35,615 nt of DNA from CAZRDB01 sp964598695 (GTDB lineage Bacteria; Armatimonadota; Zipacnadia; UBA1398), in the NCBI GenBank assembly GCA_964598695.1, contig CAZRDB010000029.1:1-35615 (forward strand), given 5' to 3'. A program made the translations under genes and the position numbers. The notes beneath the pieces are model-generated. The model saw only the letters and a program-made list of their open reading frames with translations. It was not told where the DNA came from and made no database searches. This document shows, piece by piece, positions 15,337-23,422 of this stretch (positions are counted from its first letter, which is position 1; each line of letters begins with the position of its first letter).

Positions 15337-17982
15337 CTACCGAGAGCCCCAGATCAGTTCCGCGAGTCGTCGCTCGGCGATCGGCAGCGCACCGCCGGGC
15401 GCGAGGAGGATCGGGGTGCAGAGGTCCTCGGCGGCGACCCGAATCCGCTCCCCGTCCGGCCTCCGGTCGAGGGCCCGGTCGCCGATCGTCACCAGTGCTC
15501 CGGAGACGGCGGCGTAGGAGCGCATCCGCAGCCCCGTGCGCGTCGCCGACCCGTCGCGGTGGAGCAGCAGCTCGACCGGCCCCGGCGCATCGACGAACAG
15601 CAGCATCGACTCGCTCACCCCGAGCGGCGCCCCCTCGAGCGAGATCAGGGTGAGGCGGCACGCGTCGGGGGCAACGAGAAGGGGCCGTCCCTCCACGGAG
15701 ACGCCGCCACACCCCGTCACGAGGAGCAGGCCGCGCTCGTCGGCCGAGGCCGCTCCCGGACACGCGCCGGAGAGGCCCACCGAGACCGGCAGGCCGTCGG
15801 GGTGGAGCGTGAGACGCCGAACCGGCGCATCGGGGTGCGCGAGGGCCCCGACGAGGGCGGAGCCATCGCCGGCCGTGGTCGCGTGGAGTCGGAGTCCCGG
15901 GCCGGCCGTCTCGGCCAGCGGCGTGCCACCAAGGTGGCCGAGGATCTCGGCGAGGCGCGGCTGCCCGCTCCCCGGGGGCTCCGGCTCCCACGCGATGAGC
16001 CTCCCCCGCCCCTGGCGCCACGCGGGGGACCCGGCGAGGCTCGAGCCCGGGGCGCCGGGCTCCGCCATCAACGGCGGCAGGCGCTCGGCCGGACCGAGCA
16101 GGTTGCCGCCCTCGGTCACCCACGCGGCCAGGTGCGCGTCCATTGCCGCGGCGAGAGGCCCCGGCTCCGGCGCGAGGAGGGCCAAGGGTGCGAGAGGGAA
16201 GCCGTGCGAGTCGGTCGAGTCGACCGGGGCCCATGCGTAGCCGGCCTCGCCGACGGCCGCCCCCGCCGCGAGCGGCGCCGCCGCATCCGCTGGGTCGCGG
16301 ATCAGGATCGGAACCTCGCCCCAGGAGGTGCCGGGCTGGATCAGCCGGGCCACGACATTCGCCTCCAGGATCCGCGCATCGTCGGAGCGGTCCCTCGGGC
16401 CCTCGACGGTCGCCCCGGCGCTCCCCAGCAGGATGGCCTCCCAGACGATGCGGGGCGTCGGGGCCCCAGTGCTCGCGGCGCGCACGGGGCGCACCCCTGA
16501 GCGCAGCGCGATCTCCGCCGCGAGGCCATGCGCGCCGCTGTGCGGGTCGGCGGACTCCGGGCGGGGCGTGAGCCGCTCGGGCGGCCACATCGCGCGGAGC
16601 GAGCCCTCGTCGTCGGGGTCGGCGGCGGTGAGCAGCGTGACGGGGGCGAGCGCCTCAGCGGCGCCTCCTTCGCCGTAGACGCCTTGCTCGACGGTTCCGG
16701 CCCCGAGGACCAGCTCGGGAGCGAGGCGGCGGGCGGAGGCGAAGAGGCCGAGCGCTTGGTTCGCGCGGCGGCGCCACTCGGGACGCTCTCCCGCTGGGTC
16801 GGAGGCCGAGGCGAGCCGGACGGATCGCGCCCCGGCGTCGGCCTGGTCGTCGAGCAGGCCGGCCAGGGCCCACAGGTCGCCCCTCAGTGGGCTCCACGGC
16901 TCGAACGCGGCGAGGGCGACGAGTGGGCCGGCGACGAAGGTCGGGGCAAGGCTGCCGTCGACCGCGATCCGCCGGTTGGTCACGGAGGCCGCCTTCGGTC
17001 GGGCCGGGAGCCGGTCGGGCCACACCGCCACCCGGGAGCGGAGGGAGTCGAGCAGATCGCCGTTGCGCGCGAAGATCCGTGCCTCGACGTCGAGGGCCCC
17101 TGTCGGCCAGGCCTCTCCCGGGACAGTCGCGTCGCCGGCGAGCCGGTCGGGCCGGCCCTCACGCTGCGTCTCCCGTTCCCACGAGTCGGTCGGACCGGTC
17201 CACAGCGAGCGCCGCAACCGCCGGTGCCCGGGGATCCGCACCTCGATCCGGGTCGGACGTCGGTCGGCTGGCACGATGCGGGCCTCCACGTGGATCCGGA
17301 TATCCTCGCCCGCTCGCACGAGCGGGTAGTCGGGCTCGGCGCAGAGGAGATAGGGCTCGTCCAGGCGAGCCAGCAGGGGCTCCCACCGCACGGACTCCGG
17401 GCAGCCTCCCGCGGCGACGACCAGCCGCGCGCCCGCGCGCTCACCTTCGTAGTAGCGGAGTGCGAGACAGGTGAGCGACTCCGGCCGCTCCCGCAGCCGT
17501 CCGACCGCCGCAAGGGGGTCAACCCGCGCCCCGGCGACGAGTTCGGGTAGACAGAGGAGCGTCTGCCTCCACTCCGCGGGCCCTCCGAGGTCGAGGGGGA
17601 GTGCGGGCGAGAGCCAGGTCTGCGTGCACCAGGGCGGCAGCGGCCTCACGCGGAGGCCCGCCAGCCCATCGAGCCCCTCGGGCAGGCCCTCCGGGAGTAG
17701 CACGGTCGCGCGGCTCCGGAGGGCGGCCTCGAGGGCGCTCTCCGCGGCGGGATCGCGGAGGGCCTCGGCCGGCAGGACCACGGTGGCGTCCGGGGGACAC
17801 GCACGGGCGATCGCAGCGGTCGGCACGGGTCGCAGGGCCGCTGGGGGGATCTCGGCGAGGAGCGCGGCCGGTGCGCCGGGCGCGAGGAGGACCGGGCCGC
17901 GCCAGCCGGCGGCGCGCGCCGCCGGCGGCAGAATCGCCAGCAGCAGGGCGATGAGCGCGTATCTGCCTGCACACCGGAGCAC
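15337..17982 (-). CDS. Large exported protein of unknown function
   Basis: An 881-residue protein with a Sec signal (MLRCAGRYALIALLLAILPP, then AARAAG). I do not recognise a family. It alternates beta-rich stretches (around residues 235-330, E-D-I-R-I-H-V-E-A-R and V-E-A-R-I-F-A-R-N-G-D-L) with alpha/beta segments such as Q-A-L-G-L-F-A-S-A-R-R-L-A-P-E, which look like a putative TIM-barrel or glycosidase-type region, and G-G-N-L-L-G-P-A-E-R-L, which resembles an amidotransferase-like (beta-galactosidase trimerisation) segment. A beta-sandwich ends it. Similar layouts occur in uncharacterised surface glycosidases, but no catalytic pair can be named. The start is GTG at 17982 with TCGGAGGA about 10 bases upstream. 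It lies 79 bases after tRNA-Val in the same direction, so read-through is possible. Confidence 0.83.
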   Translation of the reverse strand: MLRCAGRYALIALLLAILPPAARAAGWRGPVLLAPGAPAALLAEIPPAALRPVPTAAIARACPPDATVVLPAEALRDPAAESALEAALRSRATVLLPEGLPEGLDGLAGLRVRPLPPWCTQTWLSPALPLDLGGPAEWRQTLLCLPELVAGARVDPLAAVGRLRERPESLTCLALRYYEGERAGARLVVAAGGCPESVRWEPLLARLDEPYLLCAEPDYPLVRAGEDIRIHVEARIVPADRRPTRIEVRIPGHRRLRRSLWTGPTDSWERETQREGRPDRLAGDATVPGEAWPTGALDVEARIFARNGDLLDSLRSRVAVWPDRLPARPKAASVTNRRIAVDGSLAPTFVAGPLVALAAFEPWSPLRGDLWALAGLLDDQADAGARSVRLASASDPAGERPEWRRRANQALGLFASARRLAPELVLGAGTVEQGVYGEGGAAEALAPVTLLTAADPDDEGSLRAMWPPERLTPRPESADPHSGAHGLAAEIALRSGVRPVRAASTGAPTPRIVWEAILLGSAGATVEGPRDRSDDARILEANVVARLIQPGTSWGEVPILIRDPADAAAPLAAGAAVGEAGYAWAPVDSTDSHGFPLAPLALLAPEPGPLAAAMDAHLAAWVTEGGNLLGPAERLPPLMAEPGAPGSSLAGSPAWRQGRGRLIAWEPEPPGSGQPRLAEILGHLGGTPLAETAGPGLRLHATTAGDGSALVGALAHPDAPVRRLTLHPDGLPVSVGLSGACPGAASADERGLLLVTGCGGVSVEGRPLLVAPDACRLTLISLEGAPLGVSESMLLFVDAPGPVELLLHRDGSATRTGLRMRSYAAVSGALVTIGDRALDRRPDGERIRVAAEDLCTPILLAPGGALPIAERRLAELIWGSR

Positions 17983-18061
17983 GGGTGTCGGTTCCTCCGA
18001 AGGGACTGTTCGGCTCGGCGGGCGTCGGGCCCTGCGCCGGAGGGGAGGAGAGGGCGATGCG

Positions 18062-18138
18062 TGGTGGGCGGGGAGGGGCTCGAACCCACGACCTTCTGGG
18101 TGTAAACCAGACGCTCTAGCCGACTGAGCTACCCGCCC
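18062..18138 (-). tRNA. tRNA-Val (TAC)
   Basis: The minus strand folds as a full cloverleaf: acceptor GGGCGGG/CCCGCCC, D-stem GCTC/GAGC, anticodon stem TCTGG/CCAGA with loop TTTACAC (anticodon TAC), and T-loop TTCGAGC. A73 is followed by encoded CCA. The T-stem GTGGG/CCCTC has one T-T mismatch at 50-64. It lies 6 bases after tRNA-Glu. Confidence 0.95.
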
Positions 18139-18144
18139 ACACGG

Positions 18145-18219
18145 TGGTACCCCCTAGGGGAATCGAACCCCTGTTTGCAGGATGAAAACCTGCCGTCCTG
18201 ACCACTAGACGAAGGGGGC
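18145..18219 (-). tRNA. tRNA-Glu (TTC)
   Basis: The minus strand folds with acceptor GCCCCCT/AGGGGGT (a G-T first pair), D-stem GTCT, anticodon stem GCAGG/CCTGC with loop TTTTCAT (anticodon TTC), T-stem AGGGG/CCCCT with loop TTCGATT, and encoded CCA. It is the first gene of a two-tRNA unit with tRNA-Val. Confidence 0.96.
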
Positions 18220-18275
18220 ACCAAGGTGGGCCTCGTCGCCGGCGAGCGTGCTCCGGCGTACTCCCACGAGGCCCC

Positions 18276-18305
18276 ATTGTCCCGTAGGCGGGGCGGGCCC
18301 GTCAA
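18276..18305 (-). promoter_or_regulatory. Promoter of the tRNA-Glu/tRNA-Val unit
   Basis: On the minus strand TTGACG (18305-18300) and GACAAT (18281-18276) are 18 bases apart. The -35 overlaps the last codons of the DUF6599 gene. The start would fall near 18269, about 50 bases before tRNA-Glu. The leader holds a 6-bp hairpin (18237-18242 with 18253-18258) nested in a 9-bp inverted repeat (18228-18236 with 18266-18274). Confidence 0.6.
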
Positions 18306-19366
18306 GCCTCGGGAGCCTGAGCGACGGGGCCTCCGTCAGCCGCCAAGAGCGCCTCCGCGAGCGGCCGCGCGCGCTCGAGGGCCGCGTCGGCGGGGAGGCC
18401 CTGGACGAGGACGATCCGCCGTCCGACCCGGGCCGCGAGGTAGGGTCCGCGGTATTTCAGCTCACCCGAGGCCGTCGGGCACTCGGCGCTCCGCCAGGTT
18501 GCGGCGCCGTCCGCCTCCGTTCCCGCCACCGTGCGCGAGCGGAGGACGCCCAGCATCTCCTCGAACGCGGCGGCCGCGGCCGCCAGATCGGCATAGGCGG
18601 GGGTGAAGGCCATCCGGCAGGCGCCCGGCGCGTCGCCCTCGGCCGCGTAGTCGCGCACGAAGACCGGCGGCGTACCGGCGAGCGCCAGGTACTCGCTCGG
18701 GAAGTAGTCCTCGGTGTTGGCGACCGCGCCCTCCGCCGGGAAGAGCGCCAGTTCGGCCGGCATCGAGTGCGGCCCGGGCACCGCGCCCGCGATCGCGACG
18801 GCGAGGCCCTTGGCCTTCTCGACCGTGTCATCCTGCCGCGAGATCGCGCGGACGACGCCGTAGTACCGGCCGACGAAGAAGACGACCTGCTTGCCGTTCA
18901 CGTAGCCCTGGACACCGAGTGGCAACGGCTCGATCGCCTCGGGGCGGCGGTGGCCGTAGACCCCGAATGCGCCAAGGTCGGTGGTCATGTCGTACAGGTC
19001 GACCGTGACGCGCGCGCCGGGCCCGGCCGCGTAGGTGAGCGTCGCCGTGTCGGCCACGCCGTGGGGGTAGAAGCTCTCCGCGTCGCCGTTGATGTAGTCC
19101 GCGAGCGTCTCGCGGCCGTACACCCGCACCTCGCCCTGGGGCTCGAGCCCCTCGGGCAGCGCCGGACTCCCCGCCGTGGGCAGCAGCGCAACCAGCGCGT
19201 CGCGAGCCTCCTGGCCCTCCTCGGTGAGCGGCACCGGCTCGGTCACGGCCGCGGCCTCGGGCGGCAGCTCCTCCTGCGCGGAGGCAGTTCCCGCGACGAG
19301 CGCTGCCAAGAGCGCGAACGCGAACCAGCTCCGGTACCCACACCGCAACGCGAACACCTCTCTCAC
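18302..19366 (-). CDS. DUF6599-like exported protein
   Basis: About 354 residues. After a signal peptide (S-W-F-A-F-A-L-L-A-A-L-V-A-G-T-A-S-A) the mature protein has the family signature V-R-V-Y-G-R-E-T-L-A-D-Y-I-N-G-D-A-E-S-F and later the D-M-T-T-D-L-G-A-F-G-V-Y segment, which I match to DUF6599. The role is unknown; the protein should be periplasmic or surface-exposed. The GTG at 19366 overlaps the TGA of the LysE gene (GTGA). A TTG at 19348 has a better ribosome site (AGAGAGGTG, 6 bases before) and would shorten the signal region only slightly, so the true start is open. It is the last gene of a three-gene operon. Confidence 0.82.
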   Translation of the reverse strand: MREVFALRCGYRSWFAFALLAALVAGTASAQEELPPEAAAVTEPVPLTEEGQEARDALVALLPTAGSPALPEGLEPQGEVRVYGRETLADYINGDAESFYPHGVADTATLTYAAGPGARVTVDLYDMTTDLGAFGVYGHRRPEAIEPLPLGVQGYVNGKQVVFFVGRYYGVVRAISRQDDTVEKAKGLAVAIAGAVPGPHSMPAELALFPAEGAVANTEDYFPSEYLALAGTPPVFVRDYAAEGDAPGACRMAFTPAYADLAAAAAAFEEMLGVLRSRTVAGTEADGAATWRSAECPTASGELKYRGPYLAARVGRRIVLVQGLPADAALERARPLAEALLAADGGPVAQAPEA

Positions 19367-20034
19367 GAGACGTACAGGATCGACAGCAGCACACGGCCGC
19401 CGTCGTTGGCGAACTTGCCGGCCATCAGGACGAGGAAGACGCCGCAGGCCGCGAGGATACCCCGCTGGAAGCGCTCCCCGAAGCTGCGTTGGCCACGGAA
19501 CGCGGCCCACGAGACGAAGTAGCACCAGCCGAGGTCGATCGTCCAGTGCAGCACGATGAACAGCCCGACGCCGAGGATCCCGAACTTCCATGACTCGAGC
19601 GCCAACCCGGCGCCGACCGTCGCCCACCAAACCAGGAAGTAGGGGCTCGTGGCGGAGAGCGCGGCGCCGGCGACGAAGCACGCCCACAGGCCGGCGCCGG
19701 GCCGGGGCGCGGCGTCGGACGCCTCCTCCTCGCTCCCGTCCTCGGTCGCGGGGCGGTGGCGGAGGGCCAGCAGCATTCCGAGCCCCATGAGCAGCAGGAC
19801 GAGGGCTCCCGCGAGGCCGATCCCCGCCTGGAACCCAGCGTGCTCCGCGACCTTGCCCACGCCGAGGAAGACGAGGAGGACCACGACGGCTTCCACCAGG
19901 ACGTGGCCCGACATGACCAGCGCCCCGGCGTGCGGGTTGCGGCCGCCGCGCGCGGCGGCGAACGCGGTGATCGGTCCCGGTGCGAGCGCTCCGCTGAGAG
20001 AGATCAGCCCGGCCTTGGCGAGAAACGGCAGCAC
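19363..20034 (-). CDS. LysE/RhtB family exporter
   Basis: A 223-residue inner-membrane protein with about six hydrophobic segments. The N-terminal L-S-G-A-L-A-P-G-P-I-T-A-F-A-A-A-R-G-G carries the P-G-P signature of LysE-type amino-acid exporters. A later segment S-A-T-S-P-Y-F-L-V-W-W-A-T-V-G matches the family's second conserved region. A charged loop (E-D-G-S-E-E-E) divides the halves. The start is GTG at 20034 with CAGGAGGACC upstream. It starts 25 bases after the stop of the exported unknown gene and overlaps the DUF6599 gene, so all three share a message. The exported compound is not predictable. Confidence 0.9.
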   Translation of the reverse strand: MLPFLAKAGLISLSGALAPGPITAFAAARGGRNPHAGALVMSGHVLVEAVVVLLVFLGVGKVAEHAGFQAGIGLAGALVLLLMGLGMLLALRHRPATEDGSEEEASDAAPRPGAGLWACFVAGAALSATSPYFLVWWATVGAGLALESWKFGILGVGLFIVLHWTIDLGWCYFVSWAAFRGQRSFGERFQRGILAACGVFLVLMAGKFANDGGRVLLSILYVS

Positions 20035-20059
20035 CGAATGGTCCTCCTGAACGTGGCGG

Positions 20060-20854
20060 CTACAGCTCGAACTCGGGTCCGCCGTCCAGTTGGACGCGCG
20101 TGTCGAGGTTTTGTGTCCGGACCGGGGGGCCGTTCCCGTCGCGCGGCGCGGTCTCCCCGTTCTCGATGATCCGCGCGGCCAGCAGAACGCCCGTGTCGGC
20201 GTCGAACGCGACGTGGATGCTGAGAAGGGCTCTGCCCCGGAACTGCGGGTGATCGTCGCGGAGCGTCTCCTCCACCTCGGCGGCGAGAACGGCGACGCGC
20301 CGCCCGCCCTCCCGGCCGATTCGCTCGACCTGCGCCACGACGCGCCGGTCGGTGAGCGCCTCGCCGGTCAGCCCCAGTTCGCCCTCGATGTCCCGCATGA
20401 ACGAGTCGCCCTCGTGGAGCGTGCCCTCGGGCAGTGGCACCCACCACGCCGCGGCGAGGTAGGCGGCGAGGGGGTCCATCGAGGGCGCGGGCCCGGCCGG
20501 GGGCAGCGGGATGGGCGCCTCGTGGATGACCGAGTCGCGCGACAGCAGCAGCAGCGCCGGGCGGTCCCGGTAGGTCCAGACGAGAGGAGCCTCCCGCTCG
20601 CCGATCTGGTAGGAGCCCTCGCCCTCGCCGAGGACGACCAGCACGGGCACCAGGCCCTCGCGGTCGGCCGCGAACGCGCGGTAGTCGGCGGCGAACCGGG
20701 CCCGTAGCCGAACCGTCTCCCCGCCCTGCAGGAGGGGCCCCTCGATGGAGACCGTGTAACGGAGAGGACCTGTCTGCTCTCCGAGTCGGAGGGTGGCGCC
20801 GTCCTCGGGCTGGCCGAGTAGAGCGAAACCGCACGCAAGCAGTAACAGCGCCAT
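20060..20854 (-). CDS. Exported or membrane-anchored protein of unknown function
   Basis: A 264-residue protein, not recognised. The N-terminus MALLLLACGFALLGQ is a short hydrophobic export signal. L-L-A-C looks like a lipobox, but the Cys is only residue 8 and no basic residue precedes it, so lipidation is doubtful. The mature part is probably all beta, with R-L-R-A-R-F-A-A-D-Y near residue 50 and an E-V-E-E-T-L-R-D segment later. The start is ATG at 20854 with GGAGGG upstream. A TTG at 20917 is in frame but would lie upstream of the predicted transcript start. It is the first gene of the operon with LysE and DUF6599. Confidence 0.8.
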   Translation of the reverse strand: MALLLLACGFALLGQPEDGATLRLGEQTGPLRYTVSIEGPLLQGGETVRLRARFAADYRAFAADREGLVPVLVVLGEGEGSYQIGEREAPLVWTYRDRPALLLLSRDSVIHEAPIPLPPAGPAPSMDPLAAYLAAAWWVPLPEGTLHEGDSFMRDIEGELGLTGEALTDRRVVAQVERIGREGGRRVAVLAAEVEETLRDDHPQFRGRALLSIHVAFDADTGVLLAARIIENGETAPRDGNGPPVRTQNLDTRVQLDGGPEFEL

Positions 20855-20919
20855 GCGAGTCCCTCCATCGCCCGGTCCGGCGCGAGGGAGGCGCCTCCGG
20901 GGCGGGTCCGAATACAACG

Positions 20920-20925
20920 ATTATA
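20920..20925 (-). promoter_or_regulatory. -10 element for the minus-strand operon
   Basis: A perfect TATAAT on the minus strand lies in the spacer between the divergent operons that start at 20854 (minus) and 20947 (plus). A transcript start near 20913 would give a leader of about 59 bases. No good -35 is visible. The same A/T-rich patch reads TTATAC on the plus strand and might also serve the MoxR gene. Confidence 0.5.
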
Positions 20926-20946
20926 CCCGAGGGAGGGAGGCTCACC

Positions 20947-21897
20947 GTGTCTGTCTCGGAGCTGTGCACGCGCCTCACGGAGAACATCGAGCGGGTCGTG
21001 GTGGGGAAGCGGGGCGTGATCCGCCTTGCGCTGATCTGCGCCCTCTGCGAGGGCCACATCCTGATCGAGGACGTGCCCGGAGTCGCCAAGACGATGCTGG
21101 CACGCGCCCTCGCGATCTCCCTCGGCCTGCGCTTCCAACGGGTCCAGTGCACCCCCGACCTGCTGCCGAGCGACGTCACCGGGGCGTCGATCTACAACCA
21201 GAAGCTGCAGGACTTCGAGTTCCGCGCGGGCCCGGTCTTCACCAACGTGCTGCTCGCCGATGAGCTGAACCGCGCGACGCCGCGTACCCAGTCGGCGCTG
21301 CTGCAGGCGATGGCCGAGCGCTGCGTCTCGGTCGACGGAGTGACCCACGTCCTCGAGCGCCCGCACGTGGTCATCGCGACCCAGAACCCGGTGGAGCAGG
21401 AGGGGACCTTCCCGCTGCCGGAGGCGCAGCTCGACCGGTTCTTCATGCGGCTGCAGGTCGGGTACCCGAGCTTCGCGGCCGAGAACGAGATGCTGGTCAA
21501 CATGCGGCGGCGCCACCCGATCGACGCGCTCGAGCGGGTCGCGGGCATCGAGGAGCTGCGCGAGGCCCAGGCGGCCTGCCGCGAGATCCATGTCGACGAC
21601 AAGGTGCGCGAGTACATCGTGCGGATCGTGCAGGCGACGCGCGATCGCAAGGCGACGAACCTGATCCTCGGCGCGAGCCCGCGCGCGAGCCAGGCGCTGT
21701 TCTTCGCGGCTCAGGCGACCGCCGCGCTCGTGGGCCGCGACTTCGTGCTCCCCGACGATGTGAAGGCTCTGTGCCCGCCCGTTCTCGGCCACCGCGTCAT
21801 CGTGCATCCCGAGAGCCGGCTGCGCGGCCTGGCCGCAGCCGACGTCATCCGGGGGATCGTCGATGGAGTGCCGGCGCCGGTGCGCGGGGGGAGCTAG
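20947..21897 (+). CDS. MoxR family AAA+ ATPase
   Basis: A 316-residue cytosolic AAA+ ATPase. The Walker A is the MoxR variant E-D-V-P-G-V-A-K48-T (residues 41-49), the Walker B is V-L-L-A-D105-E106-L-N-R-A, and A-T-Q-N-P-V-E-Q-E-G-T-F-P-L-P-E-A-Q-L-D is the sensor 1/arginine-finger region. MoxR proteins act as chaperones that remodel or load cofactors into partner proteins, often with a von Willebrand-type partner. The start is GTG at 20947 with GGGAGGGAGG before it. The DUF58 gene follows after three bases, the standard MoxR pair. Confidence 0.95.
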   Translation: MSVSELCTRLTENIERVVVGKRGVIRLALICALCEGHILIEDVPGVAKTMLARALAISLGLRFQRVQCTPDLLPSDVTGASIYNQKLQDFEFRAGPVFTNVLLADELNRATPRTQSALLQAMAERCVSVDGVTHVLERPHVVIATQNPVEQEGTFPLPEAQLDRFFMRLQVGYPSFAAENEMLVNMRRRHPIDALERVAGIEELREAQAACREIHVDDKVREYIVRIVQATRDRKATNLILGASPRASQALFFAAQATAALVGRDFVLPDDVKALCPPVLGHRVIVHPESRLRGLAAADVIRGIVDGVPAPVRGGS

Positions 21898-21900
21898 GCC

Positions 21901-23397
21901 GTGCGGCGGAGCCTGGTCATCGGGATCGTGCTGGCGCTCCTCGCGCTGGGGCTGGCGTTCCGGTTCCCGGTGATGACTTTCGCCCTGTACGCGCTCACGC
22001 TCGCCTACCTGCTGGCGAGCTTCCTCGCGCGGAGCGCGCTCGATGGTGTCTCCTGCACGCGCGCTGCTCTCCGCGATCGGGCCGAGATCGGGGAGACGAT
22101 GTCGATCCGTGCCGCGTTGCGCAACGAGAAGCCGTTGCCGGTCTTCTGGGTTCTGGTCGAGGAGGTGCTCCCCGCGAGGCTCTCCCCCCGCGGCGACTTC
22201 CTCCGCCTGTTCGTACTCGCGCCCCGCTCCACCCGCCACCTCGAGTACCGCGTGACCTTCTCCTGCCGGGGCTACCACCAGATCGGGCCCGTGATCCTCG
22301 AATCCGGCGACCTCTTCGGCTTCGTCCGCACCATTCGCACCGCGCGCAGCGCCCACTACATCACCGTCCGTCCCGTGCCCGTTCCGATCCTGCAGTACGA
22401 CGTGACCACCCACCGGCCCATCGGCGAGATCCGCTCCCGGACCCGGATCTACGAGGACCCGACGCGCATGGCGGGCGTGCGGGAGTACCGCGTTGGCGAC
22501 CCGCTCAACCGGATCCACTGGAAGGCCACCGCGCGCACCGGGGAACTCCACAGCCGCATCTACGAGCCGACGGTCCTGGCCGGCGCGCTGATCGTCCTGG
22601 ACTTCCACGGCCCGGCCTATGCCGACGAGGGGGCGGGCGCGGGCTCCGCGCGTGGCCGGGTGCCCGCTCCCGCCGAGGACCTCTCGGCCACGTTCGCGCC
22701 GCCGCGCGGGCAGGCGACCGGAAGGGGCGAGGCCGCGGCGTTGTTCGGCGAGGAGACGGTCGACGAGGACGCCTACGAGGAGGCCATGCCCGCTCCGGAG
22801 CTGGAGCCGGAGGAGCCGACGGCGCGGGGGACCCAGCGCCGCACGGCCGAGGAGCGCATGGAGCTGGCGGTCACTGTCGCGGCCTCGCTCGCGTGCTACG
22901 TCCTCGACCTGCGCGAGACGGCCGGGATGCTGTCGAACGGTCTGGACGCGCTCGAGCGGGTGAAGCGGGAGGCCGGGCTCGAGGAGGCGGCCAACCGGCG
23001 TGAGGCTCGGCGGCTCGCCGAGCACCGCGCGGGCGACGACCGGCTCCGCCCCGTCGAGGTGCGGCCCGGACGGGGCGCCGAGAAGGAGGCCGAGGTCCTC
23101 GATGCGCTCGCTCGCCTGGAAGCCTCGGAGGGCCTGACCCTGCGCCAGATGCTCCTCGACGAGCTGCAGCGTCTGCCACGGGACCTCTCGGTGATCCTCG
23201 TCACCCCGCAGCTCGGCCGCGAGCTGGCCCAGACGATCGCCGGACTCCGATTCTGCGGCATCGCCGTAACCGTCGTGCTGATCGACAACCCCGGCGCCTG
23301 GCACGCGGGGCGCGGGCCGATCGCCGCCCAGAACGTCCCCCTGCTGCACATCGAGGAGCCGGAGGATCTGGCCGAGATCGCCACGCGCGGGCTGTGA
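21901..23397 (+). CDS. DUF58 domain protein (MoxR partner)
   Basis: A 498-residue membrane protein. Two hydrophobic N-terminal segments (residues 5-45) anchor it. A beta-rich domain leads to the DUF58 signature Y-R-V-G-D-P-L-N-R-I-H-W-K-A-T-A-R-T (about residues 197-214). A low-complexity acidic, Pro/Ala-rich insert then separates it from the von Willebrand-like half, which resumes at M-E-L-A-V-T-V-A-A-S-L-A and ends in V-T-V-V-L-I-D-N. The insert of about 80 residues, and a second charged one around 360-400, make it longer than the usual 300-450 residues. The GTG at 21901 follows the MoxR stop by three bases. It probably forms a complex with that ATPase; the usual transglutaminase and VWA genes of such operons are absent. 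Confidence 0.9.
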   Translation: MRRSLVIGIVLALLALGLAFRFPVMTFALYALTLAYLLASFLARSALDGVSCTRAALRDRAEIGETMSIRAALRNEKPLPVFWVLVEEVLPARLSPRGDFLRLFVLAPRSTRHLEYRVTFSCRGYHQIGPVILESGDLFGFVRTIRTARSAHYITVRPVPVPILQYDVTTHRPIGEIRSRTRIYEDPTRMAGVREYRVGDPLNRIHWKATARTGELHSRIYEPTVLAGALIVLDFHGPAYADEGAGAGSARGRVPAPAEDLSATFAPPRGQATGRGEAAALFGEETVDEDAYEEAMPAPELEPEEPTARGTQRRTAEERMELAVTVAASLACYVLDLRETAGMLSNGLDALERVKREAGLEEAANRREARRLAEHRAGDDRLRPVEVRPGRGAEKEAEVLDALARLEASEGLTLRQMLLDELQRLPRDLSVILVTPQLGRELAQTIAGLRFCGIAVTVVLIDNPGAWHAGRGPIAAQNVPLLHIEEPEDLAEIATRGL

Positions 23398-23422
23398 CGG
23401 CCCGGGCCCCGAGGGGCGTGGG

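Noticed and set aside
20855..20917. TTG start at 20917 for the exported protein
   Set aside because: It lies upstream of the predicted transcript start from the TATAAT at 20925-20920 and has no ribosome site.
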